Notes: generated by a model not told the origin, from the sequence alone. Positions 45,605-54,451 are shown, counted from the stretch's first letter. The stretch: 64,000 nt of DNA from an uncultured Flavihumibacter sp. (GCA_902168105.1 CABHOY010000049.1:62001-126000), one strand, 5' to 3'. Program-made: numbers and translations.

Positions 45605-46588
45605 ATGAATTACAGACCATTTAAAGACGTACAGGTAGCTGAAGTAGGACTTGGTACCTGGCAACTCGGCAGTGCAGATTGGGGAAATATTGATGAAGAA
45701 GTGGCATTAAAAATCCTGCAGGCCTATACGGACGCCGGTGGCAATTTTATTGATACCGCTGACGTATATGGGATGGGGGTCAGTGAAACGATTATCGGTA
45801 AATTCCTTCGGTCAGTAGACAAAGAGATCTTTGTTGCGACCAAGCTGGGTCGGAGGGGAGACGCCGGAAATGGTTGGCCGCAGAACTTCACCTACGACGC
45901 GATGAGACGTCATACAGAGGAATCTTTACAACACCTGGGAATTTCACAATTGTTCCTGGAACAGTTACACTGTATTCCTACAGAAGAAATGCGCTCGGGA
46001 AAGGTGTTTGATAATCTGAGAAAATTGCAGCAGGAAGGATTGATCCGGTATTTTGGCGCTAGTGTTGAGACCTCGGAGGAGGCATTGATCTGCCTTGAGC
46101 AGGAGGGGCTTGCGTCATTACAGATCATCTTTAATCTCTTCAGGCAACATGTGGCGGACGAAGTTTTTGCAAAAGCGAAAGAAAAAGGAGTAGCGCTGAT
46201 CATACGTGTACCGCTGGCGAGTGGTTTACTAAGCGGGAAGTTTAGAGAAGATACTGTTTTTGCGGATAAAGATCATCGTCATTATAATGCTAACGGCGAG
46301 TCGTTCAATGCCGGAGAAACCTTTTCGGGAATTGAGTTTGGAGAAGGCGTGAAACTGGCCAACAATATCAGGACGTTAATGCCGGATGAGCGTATGGCAG
46401 AATGGGCGATCCGCTGGATACTGGATCATCCGGAGGTAACTACTGTAATCCCCGGCGCTTCTAAGATCAGCCAGGTGAACAGCAATATAGCAGCTTCCGG
46501 TTTACAACCGTTACTATCATCCGTTCATGGACAACTGCGAAAATTATACGATGAGCAGGTCCATAGTAAGATAAGAGGACACTATTGA
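45605..46588 (+). CDS. Aldo/keto reductase
   Basis: The 327-aa product is an (alpha/beta)8-barrel aldo/keto reductase. The catalytic tetrad appears in order: Asp and Tyr in FIDTADVYGMGVSE, Lys in FVATKLGRRG and His in LEQLHCIP. NADPH-binding features are in ASGLLSGKF and the C-terminal GASKISQVNSNI. It lacks a signal peptide. It lies 32 bases after the NUDIX gene and is followed by a strong hairpin terminator, so it may close that transcript. Confidence 0.92.
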   Translation: MNYRPFKDVQVAEVGLGTWQLGSADWGNIDEEVALKILQAYTDAGGNFIDTADVYGMGVSETIIGKFLRSVDKEIFVATKLGRRGDAGNGWPQNFTYDAMRRHTEESLQHLGISQLFLEQLHCIPTEEMRSGKVFDNLRKLQQEGLIRYFGASVETSEEALICLEQEGLASLQIIFNLFRQHVADEVFAKAKEKGVALIIRVPLASGLLSGKFREDTVFADKDHRHYNANGESFNAGETFSGIEFGEGVKLANNIRTLMPDERMAEWAIRWILDHPEVTTVIPGASKISQVNSNIAASGLQPLLSSVHGQLRKLYDEQVHSKIRGHY

Positions 46589-46597
46589 TAAAAGCGT

Positions 46598-46635
46598 AAG
46601 TCACGCCAGGGCATTGCCGGCGTGGCTTATTTTTA
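46598..46635 (+). terminator. Terminator after the aldo/keto reductase
   Basis: The arms AAGTCACGCC (46598-46607) and GGCGTGGCTT (46619-46628) pair over 10 bp with one G-U pair, an 11-base loop, and a following T-rich tail (ATTTTTAT). Confidence 0.8.
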
Positions 46636-46648
46636 TGGAAACAGGTGC

Positions 46649-47425
46649 TCAGATCATTTGCAGGTGCGGGCGTATTTTCAGCTCCACAACATCGCAACGC
46701 GAAGGTTGAGCCAGACAATACACCACGGCATATGCGATGTCTTCCGCTTTTAACATCTCAAGATTTTTTATTTTTTTCCGTTGTTCTTCCGGTGAAGAGG
46801 GCTGCATATCGGTTCCGACTGCACCGGGTTCTATAAGGGTTATCTTAACGCCAAATTCGTTGACTTCTTTTCGCAGGCTTTCAGAAAATCCCTGAATACC
46901 TGATTTCGTAGCAACATATACCGAACTGCCTTTCTCTCTTACATCAGCGCTCATAGACCCTATGTTGATGATATGACCAGCCTGACGCGCTTTCATCCTT
47001 TCAATAGCGCGATTACTACAGGCCAGATAGCCCAACAGGTTTGTCTTGATGATATGATCCCATTCTTCATAAGTTCCTTCTGTTACACTTTGGTACACCA
47101 ATGCTGCATTATTGATCAGTACATCCAGTTTGTTGAAATGCTGGTCCACCTCGTTAAAGATATTTGCGATGCCTTCCGAAGTAGATATGTCGGCAATGAT
47201 TCCCCGGATCTTATCTCCAACGCCTATCTTTCCCGCATCTTTCAATGTGTCTTCCAGGTGAGCCTGATCCTGCCCGGTTAGCAGAATGTTTGCACCCATT
47301 GAAGCTAGTAGAAGGCTGGTGGCCCGTCCTATACCGGTGGTGCCACCAGTAACCAGGATTGACTTATCGCTGATGTTTTGCGATAAATAGTCAGTATATG
47401 TTTGCTGTGTGATAGTAGTTGTCAT
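46649..47425 (-). CDS. Short-chain dehydrogenase/reductase (SDR)
   Basis: The 258-aa product is a classical SDR with the cofactor motif TGGTTGIG near residue 26, the NNAALVYQS segment, a catalytic Ser in NIGSMSAD and YVATKSG as the YxxxK pair. The length and a PGAVGTDM motif agree with the family. Substrate unknown. Its ATG overlaps the stop of an upstream frame (ATGA at 47422-47425), the likely 3' part of a frameshifted gene. Confidence 0.92.
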   Translation of the reverse strand: MTTTITQQTYTDYLSQNISDKSILVTGGTTGIGRATSLLLASMGANILLTGQDQAHLEDTLKDAGKIGVGDKIRGIIADISTSEGIANIFNEVDQHFNKLDVLINNAALVYQSVTEGTYEEWDHIIKTNLLGYLACSNRAIERMKARQAGHIINIGSMSADVREKGSSVYVATKSGIQGFSESLRKEVNEFGVKITLIEPGAVGTDMQPSSPEEQRKKIKNLEMLKAEDIAYAVVYCLAQPSRCDVVELKIRPHLQMI

Positions 47426-47816
47426 TGTTGTTTATTTATTTCAATAATCTGATCTCCATGAATAGTATATTCCAGCTGTCCTTCGGTAGTCAATTTCCCT
47501 TCAATAGTCTGTTGATCTTCTTCTGTCCTGACTGTAAAACCCGATAGCGGTTTCCCGCTCAGACTTAATATACGCAGGCGGCAGCTAAGCGCTTTAACTC
47601 CGAGTACTTTGAAACGGATGGGTTTCCAGTATGATGCTCTGCCGTCGGGCAGTCTATACCTGTGTGTGAAACCAATCTGCAAACAATACCGTCATCTTTT
47701 TCAATGATATCGCTAATGGCGGGGCCATCAGGTGAATAAACTGTTGAAAATACAGCGCTATTATGCCCTGTAAGCCGTTTAATAGCATTTGCTGCCCATA
47801 GTGATATTCCAGTCAT
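47422..47816 (-). pseudogene. Probable frameshifted gene of unknown family, upstream of the SDR
   Basis: Two overlapping minus-strand frames look like halves of one protein. The 5' half starts at ATG 47814-47816 (MTGISLWAANAIKRLTGHNS ... EKDDGIVCRL) and leaves the coding pattern around 47690. The 3' half continues in another frame (GFTHRYRLPDGRASYWKPIR ... GDQIIEINKQQ) and ends with an ATGA overlap with the SDR start. The 3' half has no good start codon of its own (TTG only). A one- or two-base shift between about 47640 and 47690 would join them into about 130 aa. I do not recognise the family; a sequencing error is also possible. Confidence 0.45.
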
Positions 47817-47955
47817 GCTACAGATATTTATTGAAAAAGATCCTGCCGGGGGAACAGAGAGTTGACAACAAGTTCTGTACCACGCGGAGACGCTGTAATA
47901 AATACGCTTAAAAGGGCGATGTAGCTTTGCAATAGACAGCTTGTTGGATAGTTGT

Positions 47956-47981
47956 GGGAACAATTGCACCTATTTGTTCCC
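47956..47981. promoter_or_regulatory. Operator-like palindrome upstream of the metallophosphoesterase gene
   Basis: A perfect 8-bp inverted repeat, GGGAACAA (47956-47963) and TTGTTCCC (47974-47981), with a 10-base spacer. The spacing is too wide and the tail too poor in T for a terminator; the geometry suits a dimeric regulator. It lies between the divergent frameshifted gene and the phosphoesterase gene. Confidence 0.4.
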
Positions 47982-48098
47982 TTTAATGTATATTCCCCGG
48001 TTTATAAGCAAAGCGTCCGGGAAATGAGAAGTTAATATCATGCTACTACCTCGTTGTCATTTTTGCGCTTATCTTTATCCCGTACTATTGCTATTGTC

Positions 48099-49202
48099 AT
48101 GAGATATAAAACACCTGTGCTTAAGAAAGACCAGCCAGACGACTCCTACAAGTTCAGAGCATTGCCGAAACCAAGTGGTGCTTATCCTTATCATTTATCA
48201 ATACAGGATGTAATACCTGATATTAGCCATAACAAAATGATATTTCATATGGTAGGAGATACGGGAAGCGTGCGCAGCCCGGATTTCCAGGAAAAGGTGG
48301 TAGGACAGATGGTTGGGCAGTATCAGCATACTTCGGAGAATGATCGGCCACAGTTCCTTTTTCATCTCGGGGATGTGGTATATAATCATGGGGAAGCATC
48401 ACAGTATCAACGACAATTCTTTGATCCTTATAAACTATATCCGGGACCTGTCTTCGCTATAGCAGGTAATCATGACAGCGATGTCAATCCTGATGTGGCA
48501 GCCTATAGCAGCCTGGACGCCTTCATGACCGTATTTTGTGATACAGCCCCGCATCCGGTGGCTTTTAGCGGTGGTTCTGAACGGAAAAGTATGATCCAGC
48601 CCAATGTATACTGGACACTGACCACGCCGCTTGCCAATATTATCGGTATGCATAGTAACGTGCCTAAATTCGGAATAGTTACCGATGAGCAAAAGAACTG
48701 GCTGAAAGAAGAGCTGAAAACTGCCGATAGGGAAAGACCGGGAAAAGCACTGATCTTATGTATACATCACGCGCCTTATTCTGCTGACGTGAACCACGGG
48801 TCCAGCATTCCTATGATCACACTACTGGAGCCGGTTTTTGCGGAAACTGGCGTCCGGCCGGATATAGTCTTCAGTGGTCATGTACATAACTATCAGCGTT
48901 TGAAAAGGAATTACCCTGAAGGCAAACCTGTATGTTTTATAGTCGCCGGGGGAGGAGGTTATGATGAATTGCATGCAGTGGCATCTGTTGAAGACAACCG
49001 TTTTACCAACGAAAACCCCTTATTTGACGGGGTAGACCTGGAAGGCTACTGTGATGATAAACATGGATTTTTAAAGGTTACATTAGAGAAAACTGATAAG
49101 GGGCTGACATTAACTGGTAATTATTATGCGGTACCTCATCCCAATACCCCGGGAACTGATGTAACTGCTACACTGGAAGACACCTTTACCATAGAAATAT
49201 AA
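48099..49202 (+). CDS. Calcineurin-like metallophosphoesterase
   Basis: The 367-aa product has the complete metallophosphoesterase motif set: MVGDTGS, FHLGDVVYNHG, AGNHDSD, IHHAPYSAD and FSGHVHNYQR, which bind a two-metal centre. Extra C-terminal residues form a beta-rich region. The frame is open to TTG 48054, but ATG 48099 is the more natural start, and no signal peptide follows it. The substrate may be a phosphomonoester or diester. A hairpin follows the stop. Confidence 0.9.
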   Translation: MRYKTPVLKKDQPDDSYKFRALPKPSGAYPYHLSIQDVIPDISHNKMIFHMVGDTGSVRSPDFQEKVVGQMVGQYQHTSENDRPQFLFHLGDVVYNHGEASQYQRQFFDPYKLYPGPVFAIAGNHDSDVNPDVAAYSSLDAFMTVFCDTAPHPVAFSGGSERKSMIQPNVYWTLTTPLANIIGMHSNVPKFGIVTDEQKNWLKEELKTADRERPGKALILCIHHAPYSADVNHGSSIPMITLLEPVFAETGVRPDIVFSGHVHNYQRLKRNYPEGKPVCFIVAGGGGYDELHAVASVEDNRFTNENPLFDGVDLEGYCDDKHGFLKVTLEKTDKGLTLTGNYYAVPHPNTPGTDVTATLEDTFTIEI

Positions 49203-49214
49203 CTTAAAAATATA

Positions 49215-49243
49215 GGGGCTATCAGCTTATTGCCAGTAGCCCC
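49215..49243. terminator. Hairpin between convergent metallophosphoesterase and hydrolase genes
   Basis: The arms GGGGCTA (49215-49221) and TAGCCCC (49237-49243) enclose 15 bases. A/T-rich sequence flanks both sides, so it may work for both convergent genes, though the T runs are weak. Confidence 0.6.
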
Positions 49244-49269
49244 TGCTTATATTAAAGATGCAGGTGGTA

Positions 49270-50139
49270 TTAGTTGAAAATACTTTCTGTGGTAGATAAC
49301 CTGCGGTAAGGCTTTACAAAGAAATCTTTAATCGTGCTGTTGAAAGCGTCCTTGCGGGAGATAGCCCCACTATGACCGGTAGCCGGAATGATCCACAGGT
49401 AAGACTTTGGAATGTGACGGCTGATAAGGACCGTATGTTGCAGGTTAATGAGGTCCTGGTCTCCACCTATCACGAGGGTTGGGCATTGTATACTTTCCAG
49501 TGATGATAGGGGAATGTTTGGTTCCTCCACCAATATCCTCATTAATTTCAGGTCATTCCTGTCTTCCGCTGTCTTATTCTGTTTGTTCTTTAAATCGTTA
49601 TAGTCTGCTTTTACAAGGCTTAACAGCGCAGGATTTATCGCAAAGGTATCAGGCGCAATGTTTGCACCACTTATAGCCAGTTTCTTAACCTTATCAGGAT
49701 GTTTGATAGCCAGCAATAAACCGATGATGCCTCCGTCGCTCCACCCGATCACCTGAACAGAGTCCAGGTGTTTGGCCTCCAGCAGTGCATTAAAATCTTC
49801 CGCCATCATATCATAGGTCAGACTATCTGAAGGATCTGCGGAACGCCCTTGTGCACGGCTATCGGCAACAATTACCCGGTTGGTTTTGGCAAAGAAAGGT
49901 ATCTGATACCTGAAGTCTTCAATAGATCTGCCATTACCGTGGATCAATAATATGGGCGTGCCGTTTCCGTATTCTTCACAATACATGCGGAAGTTGCGGA
50001 TATTATAATACTTGCCGGCAGAAGGATTATGTCCGTAGCTGGTAGTCGTTTTTCCGGCTTTCAGCGTTTGTGCTGAAGCATAGATGCCTGATGCGGTCAG
50101 TAGCAGGAGGGTTAAAATGTAACGGTGCATTTTCGTCAT
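49270..50139 (-). CDS. Exported alpha/beta hydrolase
   Basis: The 289-aa product begins with a signal peptide (MTKMHRYILTLLLLTASGIYASAQ). The alpha/beta-hydrolase features are the oxyanion motif LLIHGNGRS, the nucleophile elbow GWSDGG, an acid in GGDQDLINL and a His near ATGHSGAI. The frame extends to a GTG at 50187, but ATG 50139 (or 50130) fits the signal peptide. Probably periplasmic esterase-like; substrate unknown. Confidence 0.88.
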   Translation of the reverse strand: MTKMHRYILTLLLLTASGIYASAQTLKAGKTTTSYGHNPSAGKYYNIRNFRMYCEEYGNGTPILLIHGNGRSIEDFRYQIPFFAKTNRVIVADSRAQGRSADPSDSLTYDMMAEDFNALLEAKHLDSVQVIGWSDGGIIGLLLAIKHPDKVKKLAISGANIAPDTFAINPALLSLVKADYNDLKNKQNKTAEDRNDLKLMRILVEEPNIPLSSLESIQCPTLVIGGDQDLINLQHTVLISRHIPKSYLWIIPATGHSGAISRKDAFNSTIKDFFVKPYRRLSTTESIFN

Positions 50140-50211
50140 TTTGTTTGGAGAACAAAGGTGATACAAAATATCCGATGGCGGGATCACCGAAAATGGGGAA
50201 TTGTTTGTTAC

Positions 50212-50889
50212 TCAACTAAGAAAAAAGGCCAGTAACGAAGGCGTTACTTTTTCCACCGGATGGGGAGTGCCTGGAAGCACAGCCATTTTTGCATCAGGCA
50301 GCGCTTTATAAGTAGCGATCGTCTCTTCAAATGTTACCATTTTATCTCTATCGCCCAGCATAATTAATGACGATGTTTTTATGTCCCTGTAATCATCCGG
50401 TTTGAGGGGATTGTCTTTACCCATTCCTGTAAGCATATCGGCTGTGCGCTGCACGACCTCCTTCCAGTCATTGGGAGCATGCAGCTCGGCCAGAACAGCA
50501 GCAAAATCGGGCACTTTTTCGGTAATAACGGCGGTGTCCAGCATTTTGATCTCGCGGGCGGCGGTGGCCTCATCCCAATGGAATTTAGTGCCCAGGGTTA
50601 TGATCCGGTTAATCAGCTCCGGATGGTGTTTAGCAAGATACATGGCAACGTAGCCTCCCATGCTGTAACCAAAAATAGTCAGCTCACGGAGGTCATTTGC
50701 CTGGATATATTCCAGTGCGGCTGCTGCAAACAGTTTAATAGAGAAAGGGCCTTCAGGCAGTTTCTTGCCCCCATGACCAGGAAAATCGAAAAGATGTACG
50801 TCATACTTTTCGGATAGGGAGGTTGCCACTGCTTTTAACTGACGGGATGCGCCTATAGCGCCATGGAGTATTAACAAGGATGGTTTCAT
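50212..50889 (-). CDS. Cytoplasmic alpha/beta hydrolase
   Basis: The 225-aa product is a compact alpha/beta hydrolase: LLILHGAIGAS, the nucleophile elbow GYSMGGYVA, an acid in LGDRDKM and a catalytic His in GTPHPVEK. There is no signal peptide. It is close in fold to the exported hydrolase downstream, but the two proteins are clearly different in sequence. Substrate unknown. Confidence 0.88.
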   Translation of the reverse strand: MKPSLLILHGAIGASRQLKAVATSLSEKYDVHLFDFPGHGGKKLPEGPFSIKLFAAAALEYIQANDLRELTIFGYSMGGYVAMYLAKHHPELINRIITLGTKFHWDEATAAREIKMLDTAVITEKVPDFAAVLAELHAPNDWKEVVQRTADMLTGMGKDNPLKPDDYRDIKTSSLIMLGDRDKMVTFEETIATYKALPDAKMAVLPGTPHPVEKVTPSLLAFFLS

Positions 50890-50988
50890 ACGTTGAATTT
50901 AACAGATTTTCCTGTAATGGATTGAAAAACAGGGAAAGAGAATTTTGGCGCCACCTGCAAACGTTAATAGAAATATTAAATTATTTAA

Positions 50989-50996
50989 TATATTTG
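50989..50996 (+). promoter_or_regulatory. Candidate Bacteroidota -7 box for the DUF898 gene
   Basis: TATATTTG matches the TAnnTTTG consensus of Bacteroidota sigma-A promoters exactly and lies 39 bases upstream of the DUF898 ATG. No TTG is found at the preferred distance upstream, so the call is moderate. Confidence 0.5.
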
Positions 50997-51035
50997 ATGA
51001 TATTAATTATTAACCTATACCTTAATCCCCTACAC

Positions 51036-52004
51036 ATGGAACAACAGTACAGCCCTTCGGGCACTGTAGCCAATCGTCCCGTATTAACATTTCACGGCGA
51101 TGGTGGTACGTATTTCGGCATTCTTTTTTTAAATGGGCTGTTAACGATCATAACGTTAGGCTTGTATTACCCTTGGGCAAAAGCAAAGAAATTGCAATAT
51201 CTCTATTCCTCTACAGAAATGGAAGGTTCCCGTTTTGCATGGAGCGGAACGGGCAATGAGATGTTCAAAGGATTCCTGAAAGCAATGGGTATTTTCCTTG
51301 CTTTGATCATTGCAGTAAACGTCCTTGCTTACTTTAGGCTACCTGCATTAGGTGGACTGCTTTATCTTGCTTTTTTATTACTGGTAGTGCCGGTAGCTAT
51401 TCATGGCGCGAACCGTTACCATTGGTCAAGAACGTCCTGGAGAGGAATCCGTTTCGGTTACCGTGGTGACAGAAATGAATTTGTGAAGCTGTTCATTAAA
51501 GAGATGTTTCTGACACTCGTCACAATTGGCATTTACGGTTCCTGGGCAGCTATCAATATCCGCAACTATCTGCTGGGTAACATTCGTTTTGGTAGCGGTG
51601 AATTCCGTTACCAGGGTAATGGAGCTGATTATTTCTTCCTCAACCTGAAAGGTTATTTCGTTTCCATCTTAACATTGGGTATTTATTCCTTCTGGTGGCA
51701 GGCTGAGATTTTCAGTTATTACATCGACAACCTGCGCCTTGTACAGGATGAGAAGTCTTTCAGATTGCGTTCTACGGCTACAGGTGGCAATTTTGCCGGA
51801 CTGCTGATCGTAAATGCCCTGATCTTTATCTTTACACTGGGTATTGGTTACGCATGGGTGCAAACACGTACAGTGGAATTCCTGCTGTCACATGTAGAAA
51901 TAGAGGGAGACGTTGAGCTGTCCGAACTTGCTCAGACTGAAGAAGAATACAGAAATGCAACCGGTGAGGATATGGCTGATATGTTAGACCTGAGCATTAT
52001 TTAA
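51036..52004 (+). CDS. DUF898 (YjgN-like) membrane protein
   Basis: The 322-aa product has repeated blocks of the DUF898 type, each with a hydrophobic segment followed by an aromatic turn: LTIITLGLYYPWAKAKK, LVTIGIYGSWAAINIR, VSILTLGIYSFWWQAEI and FIFTLGIGYAWVQTR. About six to eight membrane segments are likely. The function of the family is unknown. The frame is open further upstream, but ATG 51036 fits the -7 box and the protein start. The M48 gene follows six bases after. Confidence 0.87.
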   Translation: MEQQYSPSGTVANRPVLTFHGDGGTYFGILFLNGLLTIITLGLYYPWAKAKKLQYLYSSTEMEGSRFAWSGTGNEMFKGFLKAMGIFLALIIAVNVLAYFRLPALGGLLYLAFLLLVVPVAIHGANRYHWSRTSWRGIRFGYRGDRNEFVKLFIKEMFLTLVTIGIYGSWAAINIRNYLLGNIRFGSGEFRYQGNGADYFFLNLKGYFVSILTLGIYSFWWQAEIFSYYIDNLRLVQDEKSFRLRSTATGGNFAGLLIVNALIFIFTLGIGYAWVQTRTVEFLLSHVEIEGDVELSELAQTEEEYRNATGEDMADMLDLSII

Positions 52005-52010
52005 TAAAAC

Positions 52011-53088
52011 ATGTATAAAGGAGCGTTTTACGATCACAAGGTAGCAAAAGCAATTCCTGTCACCGTTCAGATTTTCACAGAAAGCCTGCTGTTAGACTAT
52101 ACCCGTGAAGGGGTGTCTGCTAAAAAGCTGCAATGGCTCTTTACGGAGATCACTGTTCAGGTAAGCGACCGCAATTTTATCCGTATCACTTCTGCGGGAG
52201 AAGAAGCGGGTACACTGGAAGTGCATGACCCTGTTTTTGTAGGAACGTTCCTTCAAACTTACAGACACACACGCGGTGCCAGTTTACATGAACTGGCATT
52301 GCGTGGTGGCTATAAGGTAGGCCTGATTTCCCTGATCATAGTGATCGGTATCCTGCTTGCAGGGCATTTCTTTATACTGCCCTGGTGTGCTGACAGGATC
52401 GTTGATCAGCTGCCGAGATCTTTTGATAAAAAAGATCGGTGAAACAGCCCGTCAAAGCATGCAGGAAGAGATTGACACAGCAGGCAGCCAGCTGCTGGCA
52501 GAATTTGCTGCACAAATGAAATGGGATACCCCCGATTCCCTTGTATTTACAGTAGTGCCCAGTAAGGTAGAAAATGCCTATGCGCTGCCCGGTGGTTATG
52601 TGATGGTATATACGGGATTGCTGGAGAAACTAAAAACGAAAGAAGAACTGGCGGCGCTGTTATCCCATGAAGTAGCGCATGTCGCTCATCGTCATTCTGT
52701 CCGGAAGTTATGCCGTGACATGAGTACAACTGTACTGCTATCTGTAGTACTTAGCAATGTCGGAGATGCTACAAGCATCCTTTATGCAAACGCCAGCTCT
52801 ATATATAGCCTGACGTATTCCCGTAAGTATGAGGAACAGGCGGATATCACCGGCCTGAAAACTATGCGTGGCAATCATCTGGACCAACAGGGAATGCTTC
52901 GGTTAATGCAGGAATTGAAGAAACTGGACCAGAAGATAAAGATCCCCGAGTTTATCAGCACACATCCGCTGACTGAGAATCGTATCCGTTACGTACAGCA
53001 GGATATTAAAGCACATCCAGCCAGCGCTGAAAGCAATGAAAAAATGGAAGCGCTGTTCAAGCAATTGCAGCAGCGGTATCATAAATAA
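52011..53088 (+). pseudogene. M48-family metallopeptidase disrupted by a one-base frameshift
   Basis: The 5' frame (52011-52442) encodes an N-terminal domain and a membrane segment (GLISLIIVIGILLAGHFFIL), then ends at TGA after DQLPRSFDKKDR. The 3' frame carries the peptidase: HEVAH zinc motif in LSHEVAHVAHRHS, a third ligand in EEQADITGLK and a closing STHPLTENRI. The 3' half has no good start of its own. The frames meet at an A6 tract (52428-52433): with five A the protein reads DQLPRSFDKKIGETARQSM continuously, about 358 aa. So the gene is broken by a homopolymer insertion, or the base is a sequencing error. Gene order next to DUF898 supports one original gene. Confidence 0.82.
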
Positions 53089-53190
53089 TCCCCAGGTATC
53101 CAATTCCCGTTGGGGAATAGTCAGACCCTAATGTCATTTTTCTGTTATAAGCCCAAAGATCTGTTCTAAAAAAAGCTTCAGAATAGCTAA

Positions 53191-53227
53191 AACCAACCTT
53201 GGTTACACTCACTTACCCTATGGTAAG
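53191..53227. promoter_or_regulatory. Two adjacent operator-like palindromes upstream of an SDR gene
   Basis: The first palindrome is AACCAA-CC-TTGGTT at 53191-53204, the second is CTTACC-CTAT-GGTAAG at 53212-53227. Both are perfect, centres about 22 bp apart. They sit just upstream of a promoter with TTG at 53231, so a bound repressor or activator could control the SDR gene. No cognate regulator gene is adjacent. Confidence 0.45.
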
Positions 53228-53230
53228 CTC

Positions 53231-53261
53231 TTGAAAAGTCGCTAATTGCTACCTTCCTTTG
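53231..53261 (+). promoter_or_regulatory. Candidate promoter of the SDR gene at 53282
   Basis: TTG at 53231-53233 and TTCCTTTG at 53254-53261 are separated by 20 bases, the favoured spacing for Bacteroidota promoters; the -7 box differs from TAnnTTTG at one base. The ATG follows 20 bases later. Confidence 0.55.
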
Positions 53262-53281
53262 CATCAAAATCAGAGAGTTTT

Positions 53282-54022
53282 ATGAAAAAGAGCATTTTGA
53301 TCACAGGAGGAACTTCCGGTATAGGAGAGGGAATTGCACGATATTTTTATGCAGAAGGATGGCAGGTATTAATAACAGGCAGAAATAAAGAGAAACTTGC
53401 AGCTTTGTCAAACGCCATGCCCGGATTACATGCATTGGAGTATGATACACTCATAGAAGGTGATGAACTAAAAATATTACAGTTCATCCGTTCAACCTGG
53501 GACGGTAAACTGGACGTACTTGTTAATAATGCCGGCCACGTTGAACTGACGCCGCTGAAACAGATCAAAAGTAAGTCAATGGTGGATATGTATCGTACAC
53601 ATGTCATTGCGCCTTCATTGCTTAGCTCCGGTTGTATTGACTTTCTCGCAGCTACCAAAGGACATATCATCAACATCAGCAGTAGTCATGGTATAAAGGT
53701 TTATCCGGAACTCAGCGCTTATGCTGCAGCGAAAGCCGGTATTAATATGCTGACGAAGGTATGGTCGCTGGAACTGGCTCCGCATGGTATCCGTGTAAAT
53801 GCAATAGCGCCGGGTCCTACCAATACGCCTGTTCTGGATAATGCAGGCCTGCCTGTGGAGATCATCCAGGCCATTCATGAAAGCGAAAGAACATCTATTC
53901 CTTTACAGAGAAGAGGTAGTGTATCAGACATAGTAGCACATGTTGCGATGCTTGTTACTGCCGACTCTACATGGGTAACGGGTACTATATTGCCTGTTGA
54001 CGGCGGGCTTTCGATTACCTGA
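53282..54022 (+). CDS. Short-chain dehydrogenase/reductase (SDR)
   Basis: The 246-aa product has the cofactor motif TGGTSGIG near residue 8, NNAGHVE, a catalytic Ser in NISSSHG, the YAAAKAG motif and the late VTGTILPVDGG signature of classical SDRs. The start at 53282 gives a normal N-terminus, where the frame is open 36 bases further up. It is a single-gene unit with its own promoter, two palindromic operator candidates and a terminator. Substrate unknown. Confidence 0.92.
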   Translation: MKKSILITGGTSGIGEGIARYFYAEGWQVLITGRNKEKLAALSNAMPGLHALEYDTLIEGDELKILQFIRSTWDGKLDVLVNNAGHVELTPLKQIKSKSMVDMYRTHVIAPSLLSSGCIDFLAATKGHIINISSSHGIKVYPELSAYAAAKAGINMLTKVWSLELAPHGIRVNAIAPGPTNTPVLDNAGLPVEIIQAIHESERTSIPLQRRGSVSDIVAHVAMLVTADSTWVTGTILPVDGGLSIT

Positions 54023-54051
54023 TGCCGGATCGGGTAATACGTAAACAGAAT

Positions 54052-54076
54052 GCCCCTCATTTCAGAGGGGCTTTTT
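54052..54076 (+). terminator. Terminator after the SDR gene
   Basis: The arms GCCCCTC (54052-54058) and GAGGGGC (54065-54071) with a 6-base loop are followed directly by five T residues, a classic intrinsic terminator. Confidence 0.9.
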
Positions 54077-54092
54077 CTATTGATATCTGTTA

Positions 54093-54233
54093 CTATCTGT
54101 GATGTCCATGTCCATGATAATGATGATGATGAGGGCGCGGATGATAATACCCCGGCCTGTCACGTACAACCAGGCAACTGCTTAATCCGGATACAACTAT
54201 AGCTGTTATGATAAAATATTTTAAAGCTTTCAT
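54093..54233 (-). CDS. Tiny His-rich lipoprotein
   Basis: The 46-aa product starts MKALKYFIITAIVVSGLSSC, a lipoprotein signal with the lipobox cysteine at residue 20, followed by a short basic link and a tail (residues 29-46) with nine histidines among Tyr, Pro and Gly. Small His-rich lipoproteins of this layout are common in Bacteroidota. It may bind metal at the cell surface; this is inferred from composition only. The gene converges on the SDR terminator. Confidence 0.72.
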   Translation of the reverse strand: MKALKYFIITAIVVSGLSSCLVVRDRPGYYHPRPHHHHYHGHGHHR

Positions 54234-54451
54234 GTTGTGAAGTTTAATTTAGCGTGATGAATATTGAGTTAAGCGTTCTGCAGTCCGTTTAAACTTCTTT
54301 TCAGCTTTAAGAATGACAAAACTGTGCCAGACCCTATAAGAGACTGTTATTTATTGTTAACGCCCGTAATGAGGCTTTAAATAGCCAAACCAGTCATCAC
54401 ATTTAATGATCTCTTGATCTAAATTTAACATCGTCAGCCTTTACCGATATA

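Noticed and set aside
52425..52440. Programmed -1 ribosomal frameshift at A6-G in the M48 gene
   Set aside because: The downstream frame needs a +1 shift from the upstream one, and no stimulatory structure was seen; a one-base insertion explains it better.
53103..53118. ATTCCC-GTTG-GGGAAT hairpin after the M48 gene as a terminator
   Set aside because: The stem is only six base pairs and no T run follows directly, so it is too weak to call.
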